Source: JBHHXG01 sp046756985
Lineage (GTDB): Bacteria; Pseudomonadota; Zetaproteobacteria; Mariprofundales; Mariprofundaceae
Reading direction: 5' to 3'
Assembly (NCBI GenBank): GCA_046756985.1
Contig: JBHHXG010000046.1
Coordinates: 1-13,361 of the forward strand
DNA length: 13,361 bases
The notes under the pieces were generated by a model. That model saw only the letters and a program-made list of their open reading frames with translations, did no database searches and was not told the origin of the DNA. Shown here piece by piece: positions 6,958-13,361 of the stretch (positions are counted from its first letter, which is position 1; the number at the start of each line of letters is the position of its first letter). Both the position numbers and the translations under genes were made by a program.

Positions 6958-7838
6958 CGGAGAGGAAGCTTAAGGGGATCATCCTCGCCGGTGGCGCCGG
7001 CACCCGCCTGCATCCTGTGACTCAGGCAATCAGCAAGCAGCTTTTGCCGGTCTATGACAAGCCGATGATCTATTATCCGCTTTCGACATTGATGTTGGCG
7101 GGCATCCGCGACATTTTGCTTATCTCCACGCCACATGATCTGCCGCTGTTCGAGCGTTTGCTCGGCGATGGCGGCAAGTGGGGTATTCGCCTTTCCTATG
7201 CCGTACAGTCGAAGCCCGAAGGACTGGCGCAGGCATTTATTATCGGTCGGGAATTTGTGGGAGAGGATCGTGCGGCGCTGGTGCTGGGAGACAATATTTT
7301 CTTCGGTCAGGGACTGGTGGAACTGTTGCAGCAGGCGATATCACGCGAGCACGGGGCGACGATTTTTGCCTATCGCGTGAAGGATCCCGGGCGCTACGGC
7401 GTCGTGGCATTCTCGGAAGACGGCAGAGCGCTTTCCCTGGAGGAAAAACCGGCAAGCCCGAAATCGCACTATGCCGTGCCGGGGTTATATTTCTACGACA
7501 ATCAGGTATTGGATATCGCCGCATCCATCACGCCTTCGGCGCGGGGCGAGATGGAGATTACCGATGTCAACAAGGCCTACATGGCACAGGGTGCACTGCA
7601 TGTCGAGCGTATGGGCCGTGGCATGGCCTGGCTGGATACCGGCACATACACATCGTTGCTGGAGGCGGCGCATTATGTGCAGGTGCTGGAAGATCGCCAG
7701 GGCCTGAAAGTGGGTTGCCCCGAGGAAGTAGCCTGGCGGATGGGCTTTATTGATGATGGAGAACTCGCGGCGTTGGCCGGTGAGCTGGGCGGCTGCGGCT
7801 ACGGGCAGTATCTGAAGGCCGTGCTGGAGGAAGGGTGA
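6942..7838 (+). CDS. rfbA: Glucose-1-phosphate thymidylyltransferase
   Basis: RfbA (RmlA) joins glucose 1-phosphate and dTTP to give dTDP-glucose, the first and feedback-controlled step of dTDP-L-rhamnose synthesis in the cytosol. It has 298 residues, typical for the family. The nucleotide-binding signature GGAGTRLHPVT is at 17-27, followed by KQLLPVYDKPMIYYPLS. The metal-binding aspartate is D117 in LGDNIF. EITDVNKAYM and WLDTGTYTSLLEA are family blocks near the sugar-phosphate site. ATG 6942 is chosen because GGAGG lies 6 nt before it. A GTG at 6954, overlapping the cysS stop as GTGA, is a possible alternative start that would drop four residues. The 3' end overlaps rfbC by 4 bp. Confidence 0.97.
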   Translation: MEKTVTERKLKGIILAGGAGTRLHPVTQAISKQLLPVYDKPMIYYPLSTLMLAGIRDILLISTPHDLPLFERLLGDGGKWGIRLSYAVQSKPEGLAQAFIIGREFVGEDRAALVLGDNIFFGQGLVELLQQAISREHGATIFAYRVKDPGRYGVVAFSEDGRALSLEEKPASPKSHYAVPGLYFYDNQVLDIAASITPSARGEMEITDVNKAYMAQGALHVERMGRGMAWLDTGTYTSLLEAAHYVQVLEDRQGLKVGCPEEVAWRMGFIDDGELAALAGELGGCGYGQYLKAVLEEG

Positions 7839-8401
7839 AGGTCATTGAAACGGCGTTGCCCGGCGTACTGATTGTCGAGCCAAGGGTCTTTGGCGATGCG
7901 CGTGGGTTCTTTCTTGAAACCTTTCATGAGCAGCGCTATGCAGGGCACGGTATTCCCAGCAAAGGGTTCCGTTTTGTGCAGGATAACCACTCACGCTCGC
8001 GCCGGGGCGTGTTGCGCGGGTTGCATTTCCAGATAAAACACCCCCAGGGAAAACTGGTGAGCGTGGCGGCCGGCGCCGTGTTCGATGTGGTGGTGGATGT
8101 GCGGCCAGGATCACCGACATTCGGCCGATGGGCAGGCGTGGAGCTGAATGAGGCGAACCACCGTCAGGTGTGGATTCCGCCGGGTTTCGCGCATGGCTTC
8201 TGTGTGCTGTCGGAGAGTGCGGATTTCCAGTACAAATGTACCGATTTCTACGATCCGGAGGATGAGGCTGGTGTGTTATGGAATGACCCGGATATCGGTA
8301 TCGACTGGCCCCTGAAAGAAGTGATTCTGTCCGAAAAGGACAGGCTGTTACCGGGACTGTCCGGGCTGGGCAGGGACCGGCTGCCACGGTTCGAGGCATG
8401 A
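7835..8401 (+). CDS. rfbC: dTDP-4-dehydrorhamnose 3,5-epimerase
   Basis: RfbC (RmlC) inverts C3 and C5 of dTDP-4-keto-6-deoxy-glucose to give dTDP-4-keto-L-rhamnose, the third step of the pathway. It is a 188-residue single cupin domain. FVQDNHSRSRRGVLRGLHFQ at 47-66 contains the catalytic base H64. QGKLVSVAAGAVFDVVVDVR is the family core strand. PPGFAHGF follows, and YKCTDFYDPEDE carries the probable catalytic tyrosine (Y139). The start is GTG 7835, overlapping the rfbA stop as GTGA, with GGAGG (7826-7830) 4 nt before it. The gene ends in an ATGA overlap with rfbD. Confidence 0.96.
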   Translation: MKVIETALPGVLIVEPRVFGDARGFFLETFHEQRYAGHGIPSKGFRFVQDNHSRSRRGVLRGLHFQIKHPQGKLVSVAAGAVFDVVVDVRPGSPTFGRWAGVELNEANHRQVWIPPGFAHGFCVLSESADFQYKCTDFYDPEDEAGVLWNDPDIGIDWPLKEVILSEKDRLLPGLSGLGRDRLPRFEA

Positions 8402-9261
8402 AATTTCTGGTCACCGGTGCAGCTGGCCAGGTCGGGCGGGAGCTGGTGCGCCTGATTCCCGGCCGCGATCTTCTGGCGCTGGATCATGATGGCCTGGATA
8501 TCACCGATCGGGATGCCGTAAAAAAGGTGGTGGCCCATTACCATCCGGATGTGCTGATCAATGCTGCCGCCTATACGGCGGTGGATAAGGCGGAAAGTGA
8601 GTCGGATGCCGCTTTTGCCGTGAACCGGGACGGACCCGAATATCTTGCCCGCATCTGTGAGGACGCCGGTATTGCCCTGATTCACCTGTCCACCGATTAT
8701 GTATTTGATGGCACGAAAAAGGGCGCCTATCTCGAGGATGATCCGGTCTGTCCGCTGGATGTTTACGCCCGGAGCAAGGCGGCCGGCGAGACGGCGGTAC
8801 AGGCATGTTGTTCCCGGCACATCATTCTGCGTACCAGTTGGGTGTTTTCGGCGCATGGCAGCAACTTTGTCAAAACGGTGCTGAGGCTGGGCAAGGAACG
8901 CGAACAATTACGGATTGTTGCCGACCAGTATGGTTGTCCGACCTCGGCCGCCGATCTTGCTGCAGCGATCGTCCATCTTTGCGGCAGGCTGGACGGCCAA
9001 TGGGGTATTTACCATTTCTGCCAGCCGGAGCCGGTAAGCTGGCACGGCTTTGCCGAGGCCGTTGTCCGCAGTGCGCGTGAGTATAGCTGTGAGATGAAGG
9101 TACGGCGTGTGGAAGCGATTGGCAGCAATGACTATCCTGCAGCGGCCAGGCGGCCGAAAAATTCGGTGCTGGATTGTAAAAAGATCGAGCGGGTATTCGG
9201 TGTTTCACGCCGCCCGTGGCAGGCTTCGCTGGCTGACGTCATGGGGGAGCTGTGTCCGTGA
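8398..9261 (+). CDS. rfbD: dTDP-4-dehydrorhamnose reductase
   Basis: RfbD (RmlD) reduces dTDP-4-keto-L-rhamnose to dTDP-L-rhamnose with NAD(P)H, completing the pathway. It is a 287-residue extended short-chain dehydrogenase. The Rossmann glycine motif is G7-x-x-G10-x-x-G13 (TGAAGQVG). The active-site block LSTDYVFDG lies at about 97-105 and the catalytic pair is Y123-x3-K127 (DVYARSK). RTSWVF and the C-terminal RRPKNSVLD block are family features. ATG overlaps the rfbC stop. The nearest purine run (GAGG) is only 1 nt upstream, so translation probably relies on coupling. The stop overlaps the rfbB start. Confidence 0.96.
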   Translation: MKFLVTGAAGQVGRELVRLIPGRDLLALDHDGLDITDRDAVKKVVAHYHPDVLINAAAYTAVDKAESESDAAFAVNRDGPEYLARICEDAGIALIHLSTDYVFDGTKKGAYLEDDPVCPLDVYARSKAAGETAVQACCSRHIILRTSWVFSAHGSNFVKTVLRLGKEREQLRIVADQYGCPTSAADLAAAIVHLCGRLDGQWGIYHFCQPEPVSWHGFAEAVVRSAREYSCEMKVRRVEAIGSNDYPAAARRPKNSVLDCKKIERVFGVSRRPWQASLADVMGELCP

Positions 9262-10265
9262 GTTATACACCGAAGGTCATGCTGGTAACCGGTGGTGCCG
9301 GCTTTATCGGCTGCAACTTTGTGCGCCATATGCTGGCGCATGATCCGGATGTGCGGATCGTCACGCTGGATGCGCTGACCTATGCCGGCTCGCTGGAGAA
9401 TCTGCAGGACTTGCCCGATGAGGTGCGGCATACCTTTGTACAGGGCGATATCGGTGACGGGGCGCTGCTGGATCGTCTGATGCGCAAACATGCGGTCGAT
9501 ACCATTGTGCATTTTGCCGCCGAGAGCCATGTGGACAACTCCATTGCCGGCCCGGGGTTGTTTGTGCAGACAAATGTGGTCGGCACCTTCACGCTGCTTG
9601 AGGCCGCCCGCGGCTACTGGCAGGAGCGGGAATGGGGAGAGGCGGATTGCCGCTTCCATCATATTTCGACCGACGAGGTGTATGGCACGCTGGGTGAGGA
9701 TGATACAGCCTTTACCGAAAGCACGCCGTATGCGCCGAATTCGCCCTATTCAGCCACCAAGGCGGGCTCCGATCATCTGGTACGGGCATGGTTCCACACC
9801 TATGGCCTGCCGGTGACGACGACGAACTGCTCGAACAATTACGGGCCGTACCAGCATGCCGAGAAATTCATTCCCACCGTGATCCGTTCCTGTGTGCAGG
9901 GCAGGCCGATCCCGGTATATGGAGACGGCACGAACATTCGCGACTGGCTGTATGTGGATGATCACTGTGCCGGCATCGAGGCTGTGATCCGGAGCGGCAA
10001 GGCGGGTGAGGTTTACAATATCGGTGGCGGTAATGAATGGGCAAATATCAACATCGTCCGGCATATCTGTGCATTGATGGATGAAAAACGTCCACGACAT
10101 GCGCCGCACGAGAAACTGATTTCGTTCGTGGATGACCGCCCCGGCCATGACTGGCGCTATGCGATTGATGCCTCGAAAATGACCCGTGAGCTGGACTGGA
10201 AGCCGACCGAAACATTTGAAACGGGTATCGAAAAGACCGTGGACTGGTATCTGGAGAGGATGTAG
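9258..10265 (+). CDS. rfbB: dTDP-glucose 4,6-dehydratase
   Basis: RfbB (RmlB) converts dTDP-glucose to dTDP-4-keto-6-deoxyglucose using bound NAD+, the second step of the rhamnose pathway. It is 335 residues from GTG 9258, the normal length. VTGGAGFIG is the Rossmann motif. The catalytic T138-D139-E140 (STDEVYG), which marks dehydratases rather than epimerases, is present, as are Y164-x3-K168 (YSATK) and NNYGPYQ. GTG 9258 is preferred over the GTG at 9252 because GGAG (9246-9249) is 8 nt from the former and only 2 nt from the latter. 9258 also makes the GTGA overlap with the rfbD stop. The order rfbA-C-D-B differs from the enterobacterial B-D-A-C, but all four steps are present. A 60-nt gap follows. 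Confidence 0.96.
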   Translation: MSYTPKVMLVTGGAGFIGCNFVRHMLAHDPDVRIVTLDALTYAGSLENLQDLPDEVRHTFVQGDIGDGALLDRLMRKHAVDTIVHFAAESHVDNSIAGPGLFVQTNVVGTFTLLEAARGYWQEREWGEADCRFHHISTDEVYGTLGEDDTAFTESTPYAPNSPYSATKAGSDHLVRAWFHTYGLPVTTTNCSNNYGPYQHAEKFIPTVIRSCVQGRPIPVYGDGTNIRDWLYVDDHCAGIEAVIRSGKAGEVYNIGGGNEWANINIVRHICALMDEKRPRHAPHEKLISFVDDRPGHDWRYAIDASKMTRELDWKPTETFETGIEKTVDWYLERM

Positions 10266-10325
10266 GGATGTGTTTCGGCTTCACGACAGGTAGGCTGCGC
10301 CCGCTTTTCCCGGAGGTGGCGGCTC
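10266..10325 (+). other. rfbB-tviB spacer with ribosome-binding site
   Basis: This 60-nt spacer separates the rhamnose genes from the next sugar-nucleotide genes. It ends in a strong Shine-Dalgarno, GGAGG at 10312-10316, 9 nt before the next ATG. I see no convincing hairpin with a T-run and no clear promoter boxes, so read-through from rfbB is the simplest view. Confidence 0.5.
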
Positions 10326-11609
10326 ATGGATAAAACAGTGGCGGTTGTGGGCATGGGCTATGTCGGTCTGCCGCTGGCGCTGGCCTTCGGCAGAAAGATG
10401 CCGACCATCGGTTTTGATATTTCGGAAGAGAAGATTGCCGCCTACCGGGCGGGTCATGATCCCGCCGGCGAGATGGATGCATCATTGTTTGAACAGGCCA
10501 TTCATCTGGATGTTACAACGGATGCAGACAATATCGGCAAGGCGGATTTCATCGTTGTGGCCGTGCCCACGCCGATCACACGGGCGCATCAGCCGGACCT
10601 TGCGCCGCTGGAGGCAGCTTCCGTTACGGTTGGCAGACATATGACCGGGGATACCGTTGTCGTATTCGAATCCACGGTCTATCCGGGTGTGACCGAGGAG
10701 GTATGCGTGCCGATTCTGGAACGCGAATCAGGGCTGCAATGCGGCAGGGATTTCCGGGTCGGTTATTCGCCGGAGCGGATCAATCCGGGTGATACCGAGC
10801 ATACACTGGAAACCATCGTCAAGGTCGTGTCCGGTCAGGATGATGAAACGCTTGAGCAGGTGGCATGGCTCTATGAGCAGGTGATCGAGGTGGGTGTGCA
10901 CCGAGCACCGTCCATCCGGGTGGCGGAAGCAGCCAAGGTGATCGAAAATACGCAGCGGGACGTCAACATCGCGCTGATGAACGAGCTGGCGCTGATCTTC
11001 CACAAGCTTGGCATTGATACGCAGCAGGTGCTTGCGGCGGCGCGCACAAAATGGAATTTCCTGCCTTTCAGTCCGGGACTGGTGGGCGGCCACTGTATCG
11101 GCGTGGATCCCTATTATCTGACGCACCGAGCCGAAATCGAGGGTTTCAGGCCGGAAATCATCAAGGCCGCACGGCATATTAACGATGGCATGGGTAAATG
11201 GCTGGCCGACCAGACGGTGGATGAGATGATCCGGGGCGATATTGCCGTGAAGGGCGCCAGGGTCGGGGTACTCGGCCTGACGTTCAAGGAAAATTGCGCC
11301 GATTTGCGCAATACCCGCGTAATCGACTGCATTCGTGCCCTGCAGGGGCTTGGCGTGGATGTGCTGGTCCATGATCCGCTGGCGGATCGTGAAGAGGCGC
11401 ATGGCGAATACGGCATCGACCTGCTCGAATGGGATGCAATGCGGCAGATGGATGCTGTTGTGCTGGCGGTCGGGCATGATGCCTATCGGGATATGGATAT
11501 GGCGGAACTGGCCGAACGCTGTCGGACAGGCGCGCCGCTGATGGATGTGAAGGCGATTCTGCCGCCGGCGGAAGCGGAGGCGGCCGGTTTCAGACTGTGG
11601 CGGCTCTGA
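10326..11609 (+). CDS. tviB: Nucleotide-sugar 6-dehydrogenase, TviB/WbpO type (UDP-N-acetylhexosamine dehydrogenase)
   Basis: This enzyme probably oxidises C6 of a UDP-N-acetylhexosamine twice, using NAD+, to the matching uronic acid (UDP-GlcNAcA or UDP-GalNAcA). It has 427 residues. The N-terminal Rossmann fold has G9-x-G11-x-x-G14 (VGMGYVGLPLA). E115 lies in FESTVYPG, and K204/N208 lie in AAKVIENTQRDVN. Catalytic C257 is in GGHCIGVDPYYL, and the C-terminal UDP-binding half includes GLTFKENCADLRNTR. The helix block NTQRDVNIALMNELALIFHKLGID with TKWNFLPF is what I associate with TviB/WbpO proteins rather than UDP-glucose dehydrogenases. Substrate assignment rests on that resemblance, and the general family is certain. 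A strong ribosome-binding site precedes ATG. One base separates the stop from the next start. Confidence 0.85.
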   Translation: MDKTVAVVGMGYVGLPLALAFGRKMPTIGFDISEEKIAAYRAGHDPAGEMDASLFEQAIHLDVTTDADNIGKADFIVVAVPTPITRAHQPDLAPLEAASVTVGRHMTGDTVVVFESTVYPGVTEEVCVPILERESGLQCGRDFRVGYSPERINPGDTEHTLETIVKVVSGQDDETLEQVAWLYEQVIEVGVHRAPSIRVAEAAKVIENTQRDVNIALMNELALIFHKLGIDTQQVLAAARTKWNFLPFSPGLVGGHCIGVDPYYLTHRAEIEGFRPEIIKAARHINDGMGKWLADQTVDEMIRGDIAVKGARVGVLGLTFKENCADLRNTRVIDCIRALQGLGVDVLVHDPLADREEAHGEYGIDLLEWDAMRQMDAVVLAVGHDAYRDMDMAELAERCRTGAPLMDVKAILPPAEAEAAGFRLWRL

Positions 11610-11610
11610 T

Positions 11611-12597
11611 TTGAAACAGGCGCAGTTTCTTGTTACCGGCGCGGCGGGATTCATCGGCATGCATCTCTGCGAGCGTCTGCTACGGCAAGGGTATATCGTG
11701 GTCGGGGTGGATAATCTCAATGACTATTACGAGGTATCGCTGAAACAGGCGCGGCTGGCGCGCCTGAAATCCCATGACAACTTTTCCTTTCACCGGCTCG
11801 ATCTCGCTGATCGCGACGGCATCGGAGCGCTGTTTGCGGAAGTGCGGCCGGAATATGTCGTGCATCTGGCGGCCCAGGCTGGCGTGCGCTATTCACTCAC
11901 GCATCCGGAAGCCTATGTGGACAGCAATCTCGTCGGCTTTGCCCATGTTCTGGAGGGGTGCCGGGCGGCGGAGGTGAAACATCTGGTATTTGCCTCATCC
12001 AGTTCGGTCTATGGCGCCAACACGAAACTGCCCTATAGCGAGCATGACCCGGTGGATCACCCCGTGTCGCTGTATGCGGCAACCAAGAAGGCCAATGAAC
12101 TGATGGCGCACAGCTATGCGCATCTGTACGCCATCCCCTGCACGGGGCTGCGCTTTTTCACCGTTTACGGACCATGGGGGAGACCGGACATGGCCTATTT
12201 CAGTTTCACGCGCGATATTCTGGCGGAACGTCCCATCCGAATATTCAATCACGGCGATATGCAGCGTGATTTCACCTATATTGACGATATTGTGGATGGC
12301 ATGCTGTGCGTGCTGGAGCGTCCGCCGGCACGGGATTCAGATGGCGCCCCGTGGGTGATTTACAATATCGGCAACGACCATCCGGTTCGGCTGGGTGATT
12401 TTGTCGATATCCTTGAACGGGCGCTGGGCAGAAAGGCGGTGCGGCAGATGGAGGCGTTGCAGCCCGGCGATGTGCTGGCCACGCATGCCGATATTTCGGC
12501 CCTGCGCCGGCTTGGCTATGATCCCGCCACTTCGATCGAGCAGGGCCTGGCCGCATTTGTGGCATGGTATCGGGATTATTACGGTATGGAGGGTTAG
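11611..12597 (+). CDS. NAD-dependent nucleotide-sugar epimerase, UDP-glucuronate 4-epimerase-like
   Basis: This protein probably flips C4 of a UDP-uronic acid, for example UDP-glucuronate to UDP-galacturonate, for surface polysaccharide. It is a 328-residue extended short-chain dehydrogenase. The Rossmann motif is G10-x-x-G13-x-x-G16 (TGAAGFIG). Serines in FASSSSVYG and Y155-x3-K159 (SLYAATK) are catalytic. VDNLNDYYEVSLKQARL and LRFFTVYGPWGRPDMA are blocks typical of UDP-glucuronate 4-epimerases (CapI/WbnF/LspL group). The start is TTG 11611, one base after the dehydrogenase stop and without a good ribosome-binding site, so it is probably coupled to the gene before it. Because that gene looks like a UDP-N-acetylhexosamine dehydrogenase, the true substrate may be the N-acetylated uronic acid. 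The stop is one base before the cysC start. Confidence 0.87.
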   Translation: MKQAQFLVTGAAGFIGMHLCERLLRQGYIVVGVDNLNDYYEVSLKQARLARLKSHDNFSFHRLDLADRDGIGALFAEVRPEYVVHLAAQAGVRYSLTHPEAYVDSNLVGFAHVLEGCRAAEVKHLVFASSSSVYGANTKLPYSEHDPVDHPVSLYAATKKANELMAHSYAHLYAIPCTGLRFFTVYGPWGRPDMAYFSFTRDILAERPIRIFNHGDMQRDFTYIDDIVDGMLCVLERPPARDSDGAPWVIYNIGNDHPVRLGDFVDILERALGRKAVRQMEALQPGDVLATHADISALRRLGYDPATSIEQGLAAFVAWYRDYYGMEG

Positions 12598-12598
12598 C

Positions 12599-13171
12599 GT
12601 GAGTGTGAAACAGGGGTTCTGTCTGTGGTTTACCGGTCTGTCCGGGGCGGGAAAGAGTACTGTGAGTGATGCCGTGCATCAGGCGCTGCGCGACCGGGGA
12701 ATTACCAATGTCGAGCTGCTGGATGGTGATGAGGTGCGCACACATCTGACGAGGGGGCTTGGCTTTTCCAGGGAGGATCGCGATACCAATGTGCGGCGTA
12801 TCGGCTGGGTCTGCCAGCTGCTGGTCAGGCACGGGGTGCCGTGCATGACCGCGGCGATTTCCCCCTACCGGGATACACGGGCAGAAGTGCGGGCGATGGT
12901 GGAAAAGGCGGGCGGCAAGGGGAGCTTCATCGAGGTGTATGTCAATGCCAGTGTCGAGGAATGCGCGCGCCGCGACGTGAAGGGCCTTTATGCCAAAGCA
13001 GAAGCTGGCGAGATTCCACAGTTTACAGGAGTGTCTGACCCTTATGAGGCGCCGGACGAGCCGGAGATCGAGCTGATGACCGAACATGAAACACTGGATG
13101 AGAGTGTCGGCAAGGTGCTGGCCTATCTGGAGGGCCATGGGCTGGTGCCGGCGGGAGATGGTGACCAATGA
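12599..13171 (+). CDS. cysC: Adenylylsulfate (APS) kinase
   Basis: CysC phosphorylates adenosine 5'-phosphosulfate at the 3' position with ATP to make PAPS, the donor for sulfotransferases or PAPS reductase. From GTG 12599 the protein is 190 residues, the usual size of a stand-alone APS kinase. The P-loop is GLSGAGKST at 13-21. LDGDEVR follows at 41-47, then GFSREDRDTNVRRIG, ISPYR with the conserved S88, KGLYAKA and QFTGVSDPYEAP. The same frame is open from 12395, but that stretch lies inside the epimerase gene. GGAGG (12588-12592), 6 nt before GTG, fixes the start. No sulfate adenylyltransferase gene is adjacent. In a sugar-nucleotide operon it may supply PAPS for polysaccharide sulfation, though general sulfate assimilation is also possible. 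ATGA overlaps the next gene. Confidence 0.94.
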   Translation: MSVKQGFCLWFTGLSGAGKSTVSDAVHQALRDRGITNVELLDGDEVRTHLTRGLGFSREDRDTNVRRIGWVCQLLVRHGVPCMTAAISPYRDTRAEVRAMVEKAGGKGSFIEVYVNASVEECARRDVKGLYAKAEAGEIPQFTGVSDPYEAPDEPEIELMTEHETLDESVGKVLAYLEGHGLVPAGDGDQ

Positions 13172-13361
13172 AGCATGCGCAGGACGTGAAGGCCGTGATT
13201 CTTGCCGGTGGCTCCGGCAGCCGGCTGTGGCCGCTTTCCCGCCAGCAGCTTCCCAAGCAGTTTCTCAGCCTGAACGGCGAGGGAACCCTGTTGCAGGAAA
13301 CGGTCAACCGTCTGCAACCGCTGATTGCGCCGGAAGATGTATGGGTGGTGACCGCCGAGGC
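13168..13361 (+). CDS. manC: Mannose-1-phosphate guanylyltransferase, N-terminal part (cut by window edge)
   Basis: This enzyme makes GDP-mannose from mannose 1-phosphate and GTP. GDP-mannose is the precursor of mannose, fucose, GDP-rhamnose and mannuronate units in surface polymers. Only the first 64 codons are visible. The signature LAGGSGSRLWPLSR lies at 12-25, with serine in place of the commoner threonine after the second glycine pair, followed by QLPKQFLSLNG and TLLQETVNRL. It cannot be seen whether the C-terminal mannose-6-phosphate isomerase domain found in ManC/AlgA-type bifunctional proteins is present. ATG overlaps the cysC stop (ATGA) and GGGAG lies 10 nt upstream. Confidence 0.93.
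   Translation, partial: MKHAQDVKAVILAGGSGSRLWPLSRQQLPKQFLSLNGEGTLLQETVNRLQPLIAPEDVWVVTAE

Noticed and set aside
7178..7753. 191-codon plus-strand frame inside rfbA
   Set aside because: It is an out-of-frame, Gly/Arg-rich translation of a conserved gene, without family features.
9252..9257. Upstream GTG start for rfbB
   Set aside because: GGAG is only 2 nt away, too close for initiation. GTG 9258 has 8-nt spacing and overlaps the rfbD stop in the usual GTGA form. The difference is just two residues.
10266..10325. Possible terminator around the T-run in the rfbB-tviB spacer
   Set aside because: The short T-run is not preceded by a stable inverted repeat.
10728..11720. 330-codon minus-strand open frame opposite the dehydrogenase gene
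   Set aside because: The plus strand encodes a complete dehydrogenase with all its motifs. The antisense product is rich in His, Arg and Cys, as expected of a shadow frame.
12395..12598. 68-codon N-terminal extension of cysC from ATG 12395
   Set aside because: The stretch lies within the epimerase coding sequence, resembles nothing in APS kinases, and GTG 12599 has a good ribosome-binding site.
12272..13168. 298-codon minus-strand open frame opposite cysC
   Set aside because: It covers an intact APS kinase and the end of the epimerase gene. It has no ribosome-binding site or domain that I can recognise.
6942..13361. Horizontally acquired polysaccharide island
   Set aside because: The genes run in phase with the housekeeping operon by overlap. 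I see no transposase, integrase or tRNA junction and no drop in GC. If anything the sugar genes look slightly more GC-rich, so transfer is not supported by the window alone.

Overview
The window is one continuous plus-strand run of fourteen genes, with no RNA genes, insertion sequences, CRISPR arrays or phage genes. All genes are complete except the last, which the window edge cuts. KDO synthesis (kdsA), dTDP-rhamnose synthesis and an FtsB-type divisome protein point to a Gram-negative proteobacterium. The order pyrG-kdsA-eno-ftsB is a familiar proteobacterial neighbourhood. gltX and cysS directly after ftsB, the metal-dependent KdsA and the GltX sequence type do not look enterobacterial. A lineage such as Zetaproteobacteria is possible, but that is a weakly held guess.

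Region 1 (1-6957) is housekeeping: CTP synthase (pyrG), KDO-8-phosphate synthase (kdsA), enolase (eno), the divisome protein FtsB, glutamyl-tRNA synthetase (gltX) and cysteinyl-tRNA synthetase (cysS). Enolase makes the phosphoenolpyruvate that KdsA uses, and PyrG makes the CTP later needed to activate KDO. Most junctions are 4-8 bp stop/start overlaps. The exceptions are a 56-nt AT-rich gap before eno, which holds a 12-bp palindrome, and the eno/ftsB junction. There, a terminator-like hairpin lies inside the last codons of eno and ftsB appears to start at a CTG codon.

Region 2 (6942-10265) is a complete dTDP-L-rhamnose set in the order rfbA-rfbC-rfbD-rfbB. It is joined to cysS by a 16-bp overlap, so a surface-sugar operon continues directly from the aminoacyl-tRNA synthetase genes with no intergenic space.

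Region 3 (10326-13361) begins after a 60-nt gap and continues nucleotide-sugar supply. It holds a TviB/WbpO-type UDP-N-acetylhexosamine 6-dehydrogenase, a UDP-glucuronate 4-epimerase-like enzyme, an APS kinase (cysC) and the start of mannose-1-phosphate guanylyltransferase (manC). Together these suggest a lipopolysaccharide, capsule or exopolysaccharide containing rhamnose, uronic acid and mannose-derived sugars, possibly sulfated with PAPS. Glycosyltransferases, export genes and any sulfotransferase would lie beyond the right edge.

Half of the genes (7 of 14) appear to use non-ATG starts: GTG for pyrG, eno, rfbC, rfbB and cysC, TTG for the epimerase, and CTG for ftsB. Several longest-ORF starts are therefore wrong. 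I see no undescribed defence or mobile system. The points most worth checking are the ftsB start, the hairpin at the end of eno, and the dehydrogenase/epimerase and APS kinase logic of the sugar locus.
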